Position numbers and translations under genes: made by a program
From: Eupeodes corollae
Lineage: Eukaryota > Arthropoda > Insecta > Diptera > Syrphidae
Direction: 5' to 3'
Length of the DNA stretch: 64,000 bases
NCBI RefSeq assembly: GCF_945859685.1
Contig: NC_079148.1
Coordinates: forward strand, 120,448,589 to 120,512,588
Shown here: piece after piece, positions 47,316 through 59,150 of the stretch
Numbering within the stretch: the first letter of the stretch is position 1
How the letters are laid out: every line of letters starts with the position of its first letter
Notes under the pieces: model-generated
What the model was told of the DNA's origin: nothing
Databases searched by the model: none
The model's input: only the letters and a program-made list of their open reading frames with translations

Positions 47316-49756
47316 GTGTAATATATTTCAAACTGAATACCAAAATGTAGCTTACAAACGGTAAAATTTTAAAAATTTACAATTTTATCTTATATAGGTA
47401 TGGAGCCTGGATTTGTTTACCTTTTTAGTATTAAATATTTCTTAAATTATTTAAAAGTCATTTTTGTTTTGTTGAAAATAATAATGATCGTGTTTTTTGA
47501 AAAAAAAAATTAATAAATGTTTAGATCTTTTTAGAGCAATACTATCTGCACGACATTTTATGCATTCCGTGTGTTAACTGATATGCGGCAGTAAAACGAT
47601 AGTTCTTTGCTCGTACAGAGGCCTTTAATTAGTTCAGCAACATTTTATAGCGCTTCAAATCGATTAAGCTCATGAATTTGTTTGAAACAATCCACTTTGT
47701 TGTTTGATTAGTATTACTGATTAAATTGTTTATCACAAACAAATTATTCGATGATAAGACAACAAAATCTACAATCAATGAATTGTTCTGGATTTAAAAA
47801 ACAAAAAGACTCATTATCATGAATGTACGTATATAACAACCATAAAAATGTTAATACAATTTTCTAACAATCGATAAATAAATGTAATATACAATGAAAG
47901 TGATGATGGTTTCATTTGAATGAGCGGATTAAATCGATTGATTGTTATACTATTCTATGTTAAGAACAAGTAAACAAACAACACAAAATGGCAATGTCAT
48001 GTGTGTTTTTCTTTTTATTTAAACAAAGAAGAATAAAAATGATTATATTGGTCATTGTCAATGGTTCATTGTTTCCAACCACTAATAATAATAAATGTAC
48101 TACACTTTCTATTTCTTTTTTTTTGGAATTGGGATAAATTCCAATTCGAATCATGTCATGCAGAAAAATAAATTGAAGATGTTTGTTTTTATGTTTTATT
48201 TTTCATCCAGCAGTAGCAGAATCCAAATCCAGTTGCACAATGAGGATTGAATATTCATATAATGTACATTCATGTATTTATATATGTATGTTATGTACAA
48301 AAGTATAGTGTAGTCTGCTCTTTTTCAATTAATTCCTCAACTTTAAGACGTGTGCAAGGTCAATGGTCGATTTGAATTTATTTTTATATTTTTTGTTGTC
48401 TTTTGTTTTGTTTTTGTAGTTGAGTTTTTATTTTTTGAGTGGATTAATATTATAATTTATTATTATTTTCATTGTAAGCGAATTTTTTTAAATAAATATA
48501 AAATTTTTGCACATACACATACACATACGACGAAAAATTATTACACTTTTTTGCTGTACGTACCAACGGATACATTGTGTATGTGTTTTTAAGTGTTTAT
48601 TTTGTTTATGAATTATGTACTCTATTTAAGCAATGTTTGATGATTTATCGATTAAATCCAAATTCAAATATTAAACAGTCTGCGTCAACTTTATTGAGGC
48701 ATATAATTTCCATTTTTTTTGCAAAATGGTCAGCGTACGATTCATATTTTGAATTTTATTGCAAAATGAGTGGAATGTTACGGCAAGTTAGATCTGAGTC
48801 ACGAAAAATGTGGCAATATAAGGAGTTCAAGAATTTAACATACTAAAAATAAAGTGTTGTTGTTGCAATACTTTGTGGCTTACCTGAGTGTTTTTTTGAG
48901 TTTCGTATGATAAACAGGAATAACAAACTCCAATTATCTTTCATCATCCCGTTGTATGATGAATTTTTTGAAATGACGAAGGTTGCTCTTTATATATCCA
49001 TACTAACAATGATAACAGAAAACAATTTTATTTACTATGTTTTTATGGTTTTTCAATATGTTTCTCAAAGCCATTATTTCATTTTTTCATGCGTTTTCAT
49101 TAATTTTCCAAAATTTACACCTCCGCGGGAGGCACCTCTAAAACATTTTCGATAAAGGGTATACAAATGAGAGGTTTAGTTGTGAATACTCCGCAATTTG
49201 GGGAGTTGTCATTTTTGATATTGCTGTCACATTTTGATATTTTACAATTAAAAACTACGCCTTTACCAACAATAGAACAATACAATTTTAGCAAAGCATT
49301 GATATTCATAAAATGCACTACAAAAATGGTTAATATTCGATCGTCGCGAAGCACGTTCTCGGCTGGCTGTAGATAAACTCCAACTTTGTCGATTCCTCAT
49401 CAATCCTGAATGTATTAGCTTCGCTGGTTGTTTCCTTGTTTGATGTGGTTTTGGGATTTGTTGGTTGTGTAATACGACCTTTTTTGACCTTAAGGCTAGT
49501 AGAACTGTTATGGTTAATGGGCCGAGCAACCCAAAACTAAAATTTGATATTTGCAAGAAAATGTTCCTGATCATGTTATTTCATGAATAGGAGTTCAAAA
49601 TTGGATACCTAGATTGTGTGATTAAGAATTGTTTTCATAGGTTTTTCGGTAAGGGCATACGTCTGGTTTCAAAGATTCTAGTCATACTTTAATTTAAGGT
49701 AGCTTCCATATGCCACACGATTATGCACATTCTCTAAATTTTAGCTTTGATAATCC
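47316..49756. other. No gene seen
   Basis: About 2.4 kb, AT-rich. Several frames of 60-100 codons occur here but have T- or A-dominated composition and no family resemblance, so I treat them as chance. The stretch 49110-49560 has more balanced composition and may be an old unrecognised repeat. Confidence 0.45.
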
Positions 49757-50038
49757 AGTAGTACCTGTGGTATGATGGTTAGTGCGTTGGACTGTCATGT
49801 CAGAGGTTTTGGGTTTAATCCCTGCCTATGCAATCCAAAGTTTTTTAACGGGTACTGCCTCTTGAGAGGAATTGAAAAATCCTCCAAGAGTAATTTTTGT
49901 CATGAAAAGTGCTTTCTAAATTAGCCGTTCGGATTCGGCTTAAAATTGTAGGTCACAAGGCCCTAGTTCTAGAACTCGCACAAAGGAATTATAGAGTCAC
50001 AAGGCCCTAGTTCTCAACAGACTGTTCCACCACCTAAA
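49757..50038 (+). mobile_element. tRNA-derived SINE, second long copy
   Basis: It has the same head as the copy at 8102 (ATGATGGTTAGTGCGTTGG, decayed B box GGGTTTAATCC) and the same body, GCCGTTCGGATTCGGCTT. The tail CACAAGGCCCTAGTTCT is present twice because of a small internal duplication. It is more diverged than the 8102 copy. Confidence 0.78.
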
Positions 50039-52149
50039 AAATACAAGGGGTGAAACAATTAGTAATGATTTTGAATGCATTTACATTAAAATTAGTGAAC
50101 CATTTAAGCCGAGTATAGCATTTCAAATTCCTGAAGTGAGACTAAAAATTAAAGAATGTTTGGGCATACTGATGCACATTTCTAAAAGTATTGAAGTATG
50201 TTTATGCAAACAGATTTTGTTAATCAACTCTTCAAGATAAACGTGTGTCGTCATTGTAAGTAGCCAGTCTTAAAAATTTTGGAAGATCACGAAAAACTAT
50301 TAAATACGATCCGTTTCATATTTCATCATTATCATTCCTTCCTAAATTCATTCATTTAATCGTAATTTCAAGACATTTCGCTAGCCGAGGTCGAATATCT
50401 TCCACTACTCAACTTGACCTCAAAGTGCGCACAAGTTAAAACTCAAAACCACACTGGAATCTTGATTTGATGTGTTTTATTTTTTATTATTTATTTTTCA
50501 TGGAAGATAAAACAAGAAGAACAAATAAAAACTAACTACCTCAGAGATATTGTTGGCGAATAAAATAAACAAAAGTATCCGGCATTTTGTCACTGAATAA
50601 TTTTTTTTTGTTTTCTTTTATAAAAGATTTTCTGATATATTGCACCTATTCGCGTTCTACAGTTGTTGTTGTTTGTGTGAATTTATGCATAAAGAGTTCA
50701 GTTTCATTTTAACTAAAGCGTGGTAGTATTATGTGAACAGAATCGGAACATATAGTCAGAGTGTTGCATGTTGAAAGTCCGAAAATGAACTTTACCTTCA
50801 CGACTTAGTGTGTTTTCATAATATGGGGGAGCTTTTTAGATGTTCTGCTACAACAGCCTTAAGACGACCGACGACGTCGATGGTGATACGACGACGACAA
50901 AAGAGGAATTTATATTTTTTTGTTTTTTATTTTTCTTGTCATTAATATTATTTGGTTTTTCTTTAAGCTCTTTGTCTAGATTAGATAAGAGGAAATATTG
51001 AATTTTCTTGCAGTTTAAATAGCTTATCTTGCATAATCTAGAATGAAAACATATTTTGAAGCTTATCATAATTAATCTGAAGAAATAGCAATGTACATAC
51101 AATATACATATGTATGTACATTGTGCATACATATGTTGTGTGTCTTTTGTACTGGGATTTGTGCGTTAACATTTTCATATGAGGTTCGTCTTCTTGGAAA
51201 ATATTGATCAAGATTTGTTTTTATTTTTTTTTTTTTTGAGATGGGACTTACCTGCATTCATTTGGAGTTGATAAGATAATACTTTTCTCCTGGTTTCTGA
51301 AAATTTTATAAATACATTTTTAATCATAAAGGTGAATCGTGACGTGATGTATTTGGATAGGTAACTGTTATCATAAAAGCCTTTGAAGAATTAAATTTAA
51401 TAGGTACAAAATAAGAGAAGTATACACTCGATTGAAAAAAAAAAATTCCTTTGCTAATTTTGATTTTAATATTATTAAAAAATAAAACGATTGGTGATTT
51501 TAGTTTTTTTTTTTGCTTTTGTTGTGTTATTTTATCAACAAAAATAAAATCGTGATTTGTTATTTATAACGTGTGTTATTATAGATTATCGCATAAGAAT
51601 ACTAATTAATGATTTTGACGGTCGTAGTTGCAAAGAAATGAATGTTATTTATGTACTAATATTGAACTAAGTTAAGTTTTGGTATTGGAAATAAGATGCG
51701 TAAAATAATTAAATTACATCACATTAAATAATTCATCTGGAGATCGCAACAAATTTTTAGGGTTCTTAATCCTGAGTTAATTGTTTTAGTACAGGGTTCG
51801 ACAAAAAAACCTCTCGTATTTTTAGACGTTTATATATAAAACTACCTATTTGTAGATAATGGTAATGTTTAAAACTAAGTTATTATTTTATTATTTATAT
51901 AATTGTTTATTTATTTGTCAATGTTTTTTAAAATATGGAAGATCTTTTTGCCGGTCCATCTTTTTTTTCCAGATCCTGTATTTGGTAATAGATGAAACAT
52001 GCTGGTGGGCTGTTCCTCTTGTGAATGAGAGACTACTAGTTAAAAGCTTAGAAGAATATATACAATTCATTAGCAATTTAAAAACAAATAGGAACTTTTA
52101 CATATTGAAAATCAAAAATCATTTCTATACCAAAGAACCTTAATGAGTA
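50039..52149. other. No gene seen
   Basis: AT-rich. It contains a GACGAC-rich patch at 50860-50900 and a near-palindrome of TACATATGTA type at about 51095-51140. A frame at 51970-52143 opens after a TTTTTTTTCCAG acceptor and contains ILYLVIDETCWWAVPLVNER, which looks exon-like but is not recognised. Confidence 0.4.
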
Positions 52150-52990
52150 AGGACCAATATCTATTCTACCTTTTTCATAAGACAATACTTGTATCAAAAT
52201 GAAATGTTATACCCGAATCAATCCGGGTTTCGTTCAGGTCATAGCTGCACAACAGCTCTCATAAATGTAGTTGAAAAAATTAGAGAGAGTCTTGATAAGA
52301 ACCATGTGACTTTCCTCACACTTTTAGACTTCTCAAAAGCATTTCACACCATTGACCACCATATTTTACGCACCAAACTACGAGATAAATTCCAGTTCTT
52401 GTCATCATCAGTGAAACTAGTTTTTTCATATTTATCTTTAAGGTCTCAAGCAGTCGTTGCTAATAATCAAACGTCTAACTTCCTTCCGTTTAGTCAAGGT
52501 GGATCAATTTTGGACCTCTTCTATTTACCATGTATATAAATGAACTACCGTCTGAAGTCGCGGATGTTCAACTTCGATATAGCTGTTCTCTAGGTCTAAT
52601 TGAAAATGGAGCTTATGACATAAATGAAGATCTAAATAAGGTCCTACACTAATCTCAATCTAATGGGCTCTGTTCAAACCCAACCAAAACAAAATGTCTT
52701 ATTATTTCCAAAAACCCATTACAAAGGAAGTATTTTCCTGCAATACTGCTTAACAATATTCCAGTTCAGTTTGTTGAATCTGTGAAAACCCTAAGAGTAA
52801 TATTTAACAGAAACCTTACCTGGACGAACCACATAAATACGTCAATTGGAAGAGTGTATGGAGGCTTACGAATGTTATGGACCACCCAAAAAATTACCCC
52901 CATTAAAACAAGAATGATACTAGAATGATACACTTCTTCTTTCCCTATTACTATACGGTTGTGAATTTTTTATAAATAAATATTGCTTAG
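52150..52990 (+). mobile_element. CR1/Jockey-like LINE remnant
   Basis: A reverse transcriptase of a different family from the RTE-like copies. QSGFRSGHSCTTALINVVEK, TLLDFSKAFHTIDHHIL and a decayed SQGG box are followed by INELPSEV, NPTKTKCLIISKNP, VKTLRVIFN and TWTNHINTSIG. A deletion between ELPSEV and DVQLRYSC has removed the catalytic YADD. There are stops and frame shifts. Clade assignment within the Jockey/CR1/LOA-type LINEs is tentative. Confidence 0.8.
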
Positions 52991-53080
52991 AAATCAAAAA
53001 AATAAGAGGGTACTAACCAGTTTCCAGCATATTATCTCTTATGATCTCATTTATGACTGGATTACATCTTTAAAAAGAAC

Positions 53081-53983
53081 CATAAAAAAGGGTATGTACT
53101 CTGGCGTACGTCGGTTACGTCGCGTCGGTAATGCTGCGCGGTATTCTTCTATTCACGTGAAAGCATTCATTCTATACAATTTAGATCCGCATATAAAATG
53201 CAGCGGATTTTTCATTTGATGTCTCGTTTGTTAATTTTTGTAGTGAAAACTAATTTATTGCTAAATTTCGAATATTTGTTTTATAAATGAAAGAATATAA
53301 ACATTTTTAAGGGAAGGAAGACACTTTTTAACATTTCTCCGAAGCTCTCTGTTTGAGGATTCTCTTATTTCTCTGCTTACAATTGGAATAAAAAGTCCAA
53401 TACTGCCTATTTCCAAAAAAATACACCATTTATTCTGTTTAGGTGGATTGATTAAACATAATTTTTGTATGAATCAAAACAATTTATCCAACATTCCCAA
53501 GATTTTTACATGATCAGCTGTTTATTTAAATGTCATAAAAAAGGGTGTGTACTCTGGCGTAGAGTCAATTTAATTGTATACAGTTTTTATTTATTTACTC
53601 TAAATTTTTAACACTTCCTAAACTTTTTAATTTTAATTTTCATACGACTAAATTAAATTAGTTGTAAGGTTGAGTAAAATAGTAAAACGCCCAAGTTGTT
53701 TGCAATTCACAAATTTACTCTTGTTGAGATACGCCATAAACTTAAAAAAAAAAAATGTTTTCAAAGGAATATCAAGGTCAACAGAAAGGACTTTCAAGAA
53801 AAAATCAGTGGGTTTGTTGTTTTTTACAAAAGCACTTTGAACAAGCCAAAATTTCGGGTTTTTTTCGAATATGTATTTAAATGTCAAATTGGTTTGGGAT
53901 AATGTAGTTCACCCGATAGATAGCAAAATGGAAAGGTAGTGTGAAAGGGAATCGAATATACGATCCACGTGAATAGCAGAATA
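53081..53983. repeat. Nested direct and inverted repeats
   Basis: A 28-bp direct repeat beginning CATAAAAAAGGGT and ending CTCTGGCGTA lies at 53081-53108 and 53534-53561 with one mismatch. An 18-bp inverted repeat ending CTATTCACGTG lies at 53142-53159 and 53966-53983 with one mismatch. The first copies sit in an unusually CpG-rich patch (53104-53142). It may be the relic of an unknown element. Confidence 0.5.
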
Positions 53984-55020
53984 GGGATGAATTTTATTTT
54001 ATTCCAATTTTTAACTGTGTACTTTTTGAAGTTCCTTAAATGTAATTTAATTTATTAGAAAAAGCAAGTCTAAAGGGCCCCAATTGAAAATTATTATACA
54101 TTATAAAAAAATTAAAACAACATTTTTTTTGCTACAACAACGTTCAGTACATATACAAATTAACTTCAATTCAAAATATCAAAGAAAAACAATAATCAAT
54201 CAAGGTGAGCGTGATAATTAACTGTCAACATACCCGGATTTTTTTCATAAAACCGATAACAAAATTATAAAATGTTTGATGATTCTAGGGAATACGTTAG
54301 AAATGTCTCATATCTTGTTATTGGGTTAACTTCCTATGGGCAGTTAATTGTAAAACCATATAATTATCTTTTCTAATAAAGTAAATTCATATTAATCTAA
54401 AATAAATGTCTTTGTTTTCAAAGTTCTATACCACTGAAAACCACCCTTTCTTACACCAATATATAGACCAAAACATAAATATTAGACTCATTCATTAAAA
54501 ATACATCAACATTATACATTATGCACTTTGTATACACTACCCTTGGTCCCCTTAACGGATAGTACTTACAACAACGGATAATGTCGCCATTGTTGTTACA
54601 ACATCAATATCCAATAATATAATATGTAATAATAATAATTGATTTAAACACAATCCCTATACAAAGTTTACAATAAAAGCTGCTAACCTCATTGCCATTC
54701 ACTTTATTCGAATATATATAAATATAAATACGTACGTATCTTTTCCTAGGTACACCCGTACCATCATTGAATTATTCAAACATCTTGCAAATAAAATTGA
54801 ATCACAAAATCTTATTTTCTCGTGATGTATTTTCGTTTAGCATAAATGCAATTTACTGTTAAATTTATTTATATAAAAATGCAATCAATTAAACATGACT
54901 TATTAGATATACGAACTATAAACTGCTTCGTTCTTAAAATTGTTATAGACAAAGAAAACAAAAAAAAAAACAAACATATTCGTTACTAAAAATAATTTTT
55001 GACTTTATAACTTTTGAGTT
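53984..55020. other. No gene seen
   Basis: AT-rich sequence without supportable features. Confidence 0.45.
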
Positions 55021-55095
55021 AGATTACCAACCTGATTGCTGCCAGTTGGGGGTGGGAGGGGTACATCAGGAGGCGGCGGCGGGCGTATGTACATA
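55021..55095. other. GC-rich island with G-runs
   Basis: Within an AT-rich region this patch carries the runs GGGGGTGGGAGGGG and GGCGGCGGCGGGCG on the plus strand, enough for a G-quadruplex. Read on the minus strand it is an open frame with RPPPPPDVPLPPPTGSNQ, flanked on the 3' side by GTTGGT. It could therefore be a proline-rich exon of an unseen minus-strand gene, or a regulatory element. Confidence 0.4.
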
Positions 55096-56608
55096 GGTAC
55101 ATATTTACATTTGATGTTATATGAGTTTAGGTACAACATTTGTATGAAAAGACAGGGCAATTTGTTGGGCTTCCTTTGGGGGCAAATTTAATTATAATAC
55201 CCATCAAGCAATACTGACTAAATGCAGTGTTTAAAAACAGTTATGGCCTTTAGTTTTATAGCGAACTTGAAACCAATGCCACTACTAGCGTTATATATAG
55301 TCGAATAAAAATATAAATTCGAACGCGTTTCACACAACATAATATATTTATATAGTTTAAAAATATATATGTGTGTATGTGTGTGTGAAGCTGTGTAAGT
55401 GTGTTTGGGCGCACTTCAAAAAAGGAGTTCATTCTTGAGTGGCAAATTCGAACTCTTCCTCTTTGCGCTATACGAGTACCTGTAATAAATCAAATTGTGT
55501 TCATAAGGTATAGTGAATAATAAAATGATTTTTTTTTCTTTCTCAACTACCCAATGGGTATAGAATTATTCGTACTTTGGGATACATATGGTGAATTGAC
55601 ATGCAACTGTAAAAAAAATACTACTCAGGACATAAAACAGGTGTAAAATCGATATTTGCACTTGATTTGTGTTTTTCTTCTTTTAAGGATTGTTATTGAA
55701 CCAATTACTCAAGGAATTGTATTTACCTCCTCTTGTTCTTTTTTTCGCTCATATGTTGTAAAGGGGTTGATCTATTTTAAAAAAGGATGTGTAATATTAC
55801 AAGCTATGTGATTTTGTAATTACTTATGTAATTAAACTAATAAAATAAGTTTAAAAACAATGTGTTTCATTATTCCTGGAAAATGTATTTGCAAAAGAAA
55901 ACAAATCCTAATTAGTTCTTATATGTTATTGAACAAAAATATTACTAAATTCCTTTTAGCCATTAAATCTCTTAAAGTGATTCGTTGGCTTTTATATAAC
56001 TTGTCGATTTCAAAGCTGTCCAACTGCAGAGTTTTAACTAAAGGTTAAAAAAAAGTTAAAAAAAAAATCGTTCACTATTTTATCTCTAGTAGATAGATAG
56101 AAACCTAAAATTAATCAAAAGTTCTTAGGATACTTTTGGCAAATTACATGCGATTTTTTCAATTAAATATCATATACACTTTTCAATCTTTACTCGATTA
56201 TAATGCTTTAAAAGAAAACATTTTACATTTAAAATAATAATATGTCAATTCCAGCTTAATTTGTCAAAGCTTAGAAAATAGAAATCAAATGTGTGAGACA
56301 GTCAACTGTAAGGAAATACACGAAAATGCCATTTTACAAAAAGGAGACATGTTTTAAAGTATCCACTTAGAAATTTAATGCCATAAGTTCAAACATTTTA
56401 TACAAAGGTTCCGGAAATCTGTTTTGCTCCACGTTTTGATACATGAGAAAGCTCTATTAAAATTGACAATTTTCACAAAAATAAACGGGTAATGAAAAAT
56501 TATTTTGTTTCTATTCAATTCTGGATTTCTACACGAACAGAGTCAGAAATTCTTTGACACTGGTCATATAATCATTAAAAACAATTAATTAAAATGGTTT
56601 TTTGGCAA
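55096..56608. other. No gene seen
   Basis: AT-rich, with a TGTGTG microsatellite near 55370-55400. Nothing else is supportable. Confidence 0.45.
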
Positions 56609-56808
56609 GGTGACTTACAACCCTCAACCATTTCTGTGTATGAGTATGCTGTCAGGCCTTCAACGAACCTAGAGTTTTGATCCGAATCCGAACGTCTAAT
56701 TTGAAAAAGCACTCATGACAAAGATATTTTTTGGAGGATTTGGCAATTCCTAGCAAAAGGCAGTACCCAAGCCCTGTATCGTGACAGCCCTTCACACTAA
56801 CCATTACT
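56609..56808 (-). mobile_element. tRNA-derived SINE, minus strand
   Basis: The reverse complement matches the 8102 SINE from the remnant of the tRNA head (AATGGTTAGTG, head mostly degraded) through GTTCGGATTCGG to GGTTGAGGGTTGTAAGTCACC. The end of the tail is missing. Confidence 0.75.
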
Positions 56809-57380
56809 AAAAAAAATCTCCGAATTCTTTATAAAATATAAAATTTAACTGCAATCACCATAAATTATAGAATTTTAGTAACAAGGAATTAAACTTAAGC
56901 TTTAAGTAAACATATCCTCTTACTATCCCCTTTTATGGTGATGATGAAGCCCTATGTGTTCTAAAGAATTTTATTGAGAGAATTGAGAATTTGAGAACAA
57001 AAATTAAACATTCCATTACCAAGCTTCTCACAGTCAGTAATTACAGGTAACCAGTAGTGCTTGCTAACGTACTTAAGTAATTAGACATTTTTTAAGGATT
57101 TAGGTCGCCCTAGCATTTTCGAAAAATGTTTTTTTTTTTTTTATTTTGAATGCTTTTCTAGAGGACCTCAAAAATGATTTCCCAAAAAAAAAGTATTCGG
57201 TTTTAGAGAATTTTTAACCTATTGACTTTTAAAAACACATTAGAAAATACGTCTCTCCGAAAGTATAAGATTGCATAGTTCATTTGTTACTAACAATTAT
57301 CAGATTTTTTATTTTGTAAGCAAAGTTTTTCACTTTAAAATTGCGAAATTCCTACGTTCTTTCACAGCAGTTATAACATA

Positions 57381-57624
57381 CAGCCCCTTGCCATATTATT
57401 AGACGTACTTTAGATTTTATGCAAAATCTCAATTTTCAGCTTTTTTAATCAAGGTTTTGAAAATTATAATATATATATATATATATATATATTATATTTC
57501 CTTCTTTTTTATAAAAATAAAACAACAGATTTATACATTTTTCTTTATAATATTTAAATATATTGCGTATAACCTAATAGCAATAAAAATTCTGCAATTC
57601 GTCTAATAATATGGCCAGGGACTG
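57381..57624. mobile_element. Tc1/mariner-type MITE
   Basis: The 27-bp terminal inverted repeats begin CAGTCCCTGGCCATATTATT (right end; the left has two changes). They are flanked by TA at 57379 and 57625. The 244-bp body has no coding capacity and contains an (AT)n run at about 57465-57492. Confidence 0.85.
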
Positions 57625-58540
57625 TATAACCTAAACAAATTCATTGGATCATTATGATTAAACAAAATACAGGAGCTATGAGTCCGATCGTAAGCCCAAA
57701 AAAAAACGAAGATGTCATCGCAATAATTGATTGAATTGTGTGTAGTATCTTCGAAAAACACCTAAAAAGCTTATTTTACAGATTTGTATCTTAAGATCTT
57801 GATTTTTATGCTTAACTTTTGTTTGATAGATATTCAAAAACTTTTTCCCTTTAATGTGACATTGTCCTAGTTTTTAATATGTTATTGTATTCTAAATATT
57901 TAACAAAAATTAATTATAGGAACAACAATTTCTCAAAAAATGAAAACCAAATTCCCATAAAATTAAAAAAAAATCATGTTTCTGTTTCAAAATTGTTTAA
58001 AAACAAGCTAAGCTTTAAGTTTTTATTTAGAAATCTCTTAAAAATGTGTTTTAATAATTGTTTAAAAAAATCTGTTGGTATTCTTAAGGTTAAATGCAAA
58101 CAAAAATAATCACATATTTAGTATCAACCGATTTTTGAGCAAAAAAACATTTTAAGAAAACTTTTCCAAGTCTTCATTCGAATCTGTTTCTTGCCTTAGA
58201 TTTTGGATAAGTGAAGGAAGATACACATTTATATATTCATCTTTTTTTGACGTTATCATAGTTTTCTGAACATATACAGCAGCTATTCGTATATTCGACC
58301 TGATTCCTCATTTTTTAAAAGCTTTTTCATGTTGTGATAGTCCAAATCATCTACAATTACAAATACAAATATTGTTGCTTTTTGTTGCCCCATTATTTTG
58401 TTCGTTCTCAAAATTATTATTATTTAAAAATAAAAAATGTTTGTTAAATTATTAAATTGAAATAATTTCAAAATATATAAATATATTATAAAATTCATTT
58501 AAATATAATTAAAAACAAATTCTTCTCATTGTATTACTCA
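57625..58540. other. No gene seen
   Basis: AT-rich, with no supportable gene or element; it probably belongs to the lqf upstream intron. Confidence 0.4.
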
Positions 58541-58649
58541 TAGCTTGCTTTGGAGCACATTCAACATAAACAAAAACCCAAAAACAAATTCTCAATCTCC
58601 CAAAAAAAAATATAAAACTATCAATCCAAACAAATATCGAATTTCAAAA
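58541..58649 (+). other. Candidate 5' UTR exon of lqf
   Basis: A leader-like A/C-rich stretch ends in the strong donor AAAA|GTAAGT at 58650. The next plausible acceptor, TTCAAAG at 59130, lies 20 bases before the lqf start codon. Together they would form a short upstream intron. Inference from splice consensus only. Confidence 0.4.
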
Positions 58650-59150
58650 GTAAGTCCCGTTAAATGTTTACTTATATATTTATTTTTTTCTTTTTAAACT
58701 TAAATAACGTCTTTTCTTTTCTCATTTATACATAACCATAACACACATTTGTTTCTTTAATATAATATTCACTTTGTTAGTATTATCGTATTTATTTCCT
58801 GTTTGTCTTATATTTCTTATAAACAAAATAATTTTAAAGAATTTAAGAATCTGCAATAAATAAATATATATTTTAAGTTTTTGCATATATGTTTATGTAT
58901 GTGCTGCAATGATGCACTTAAAAATATTAACCAACTTTTAATAACTTCTAAAAATTATACTTTTTATTTATGGAAAAAGTGAAATGTTTGAAAACTAACC
59001 AAAATCATTTTAAAATTCTTTTTCAAAGTTTCTTGATAATATTACTAACATTTTATTTTAATTTTTCTTATTAAACAAAAATGAAAACTTTTAATTTATT
59101 TAATTTCTTTTAATTAATAATAATTCAAAGTGAGAAAACAAAAGGACGAT

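Noticed and set aside
48350..48846. Two overlapping plus-strand frames of 80-90 codons
   Set aside because: Phe/Ile/Tyr-rich background composition without family resemblance or splice sites.
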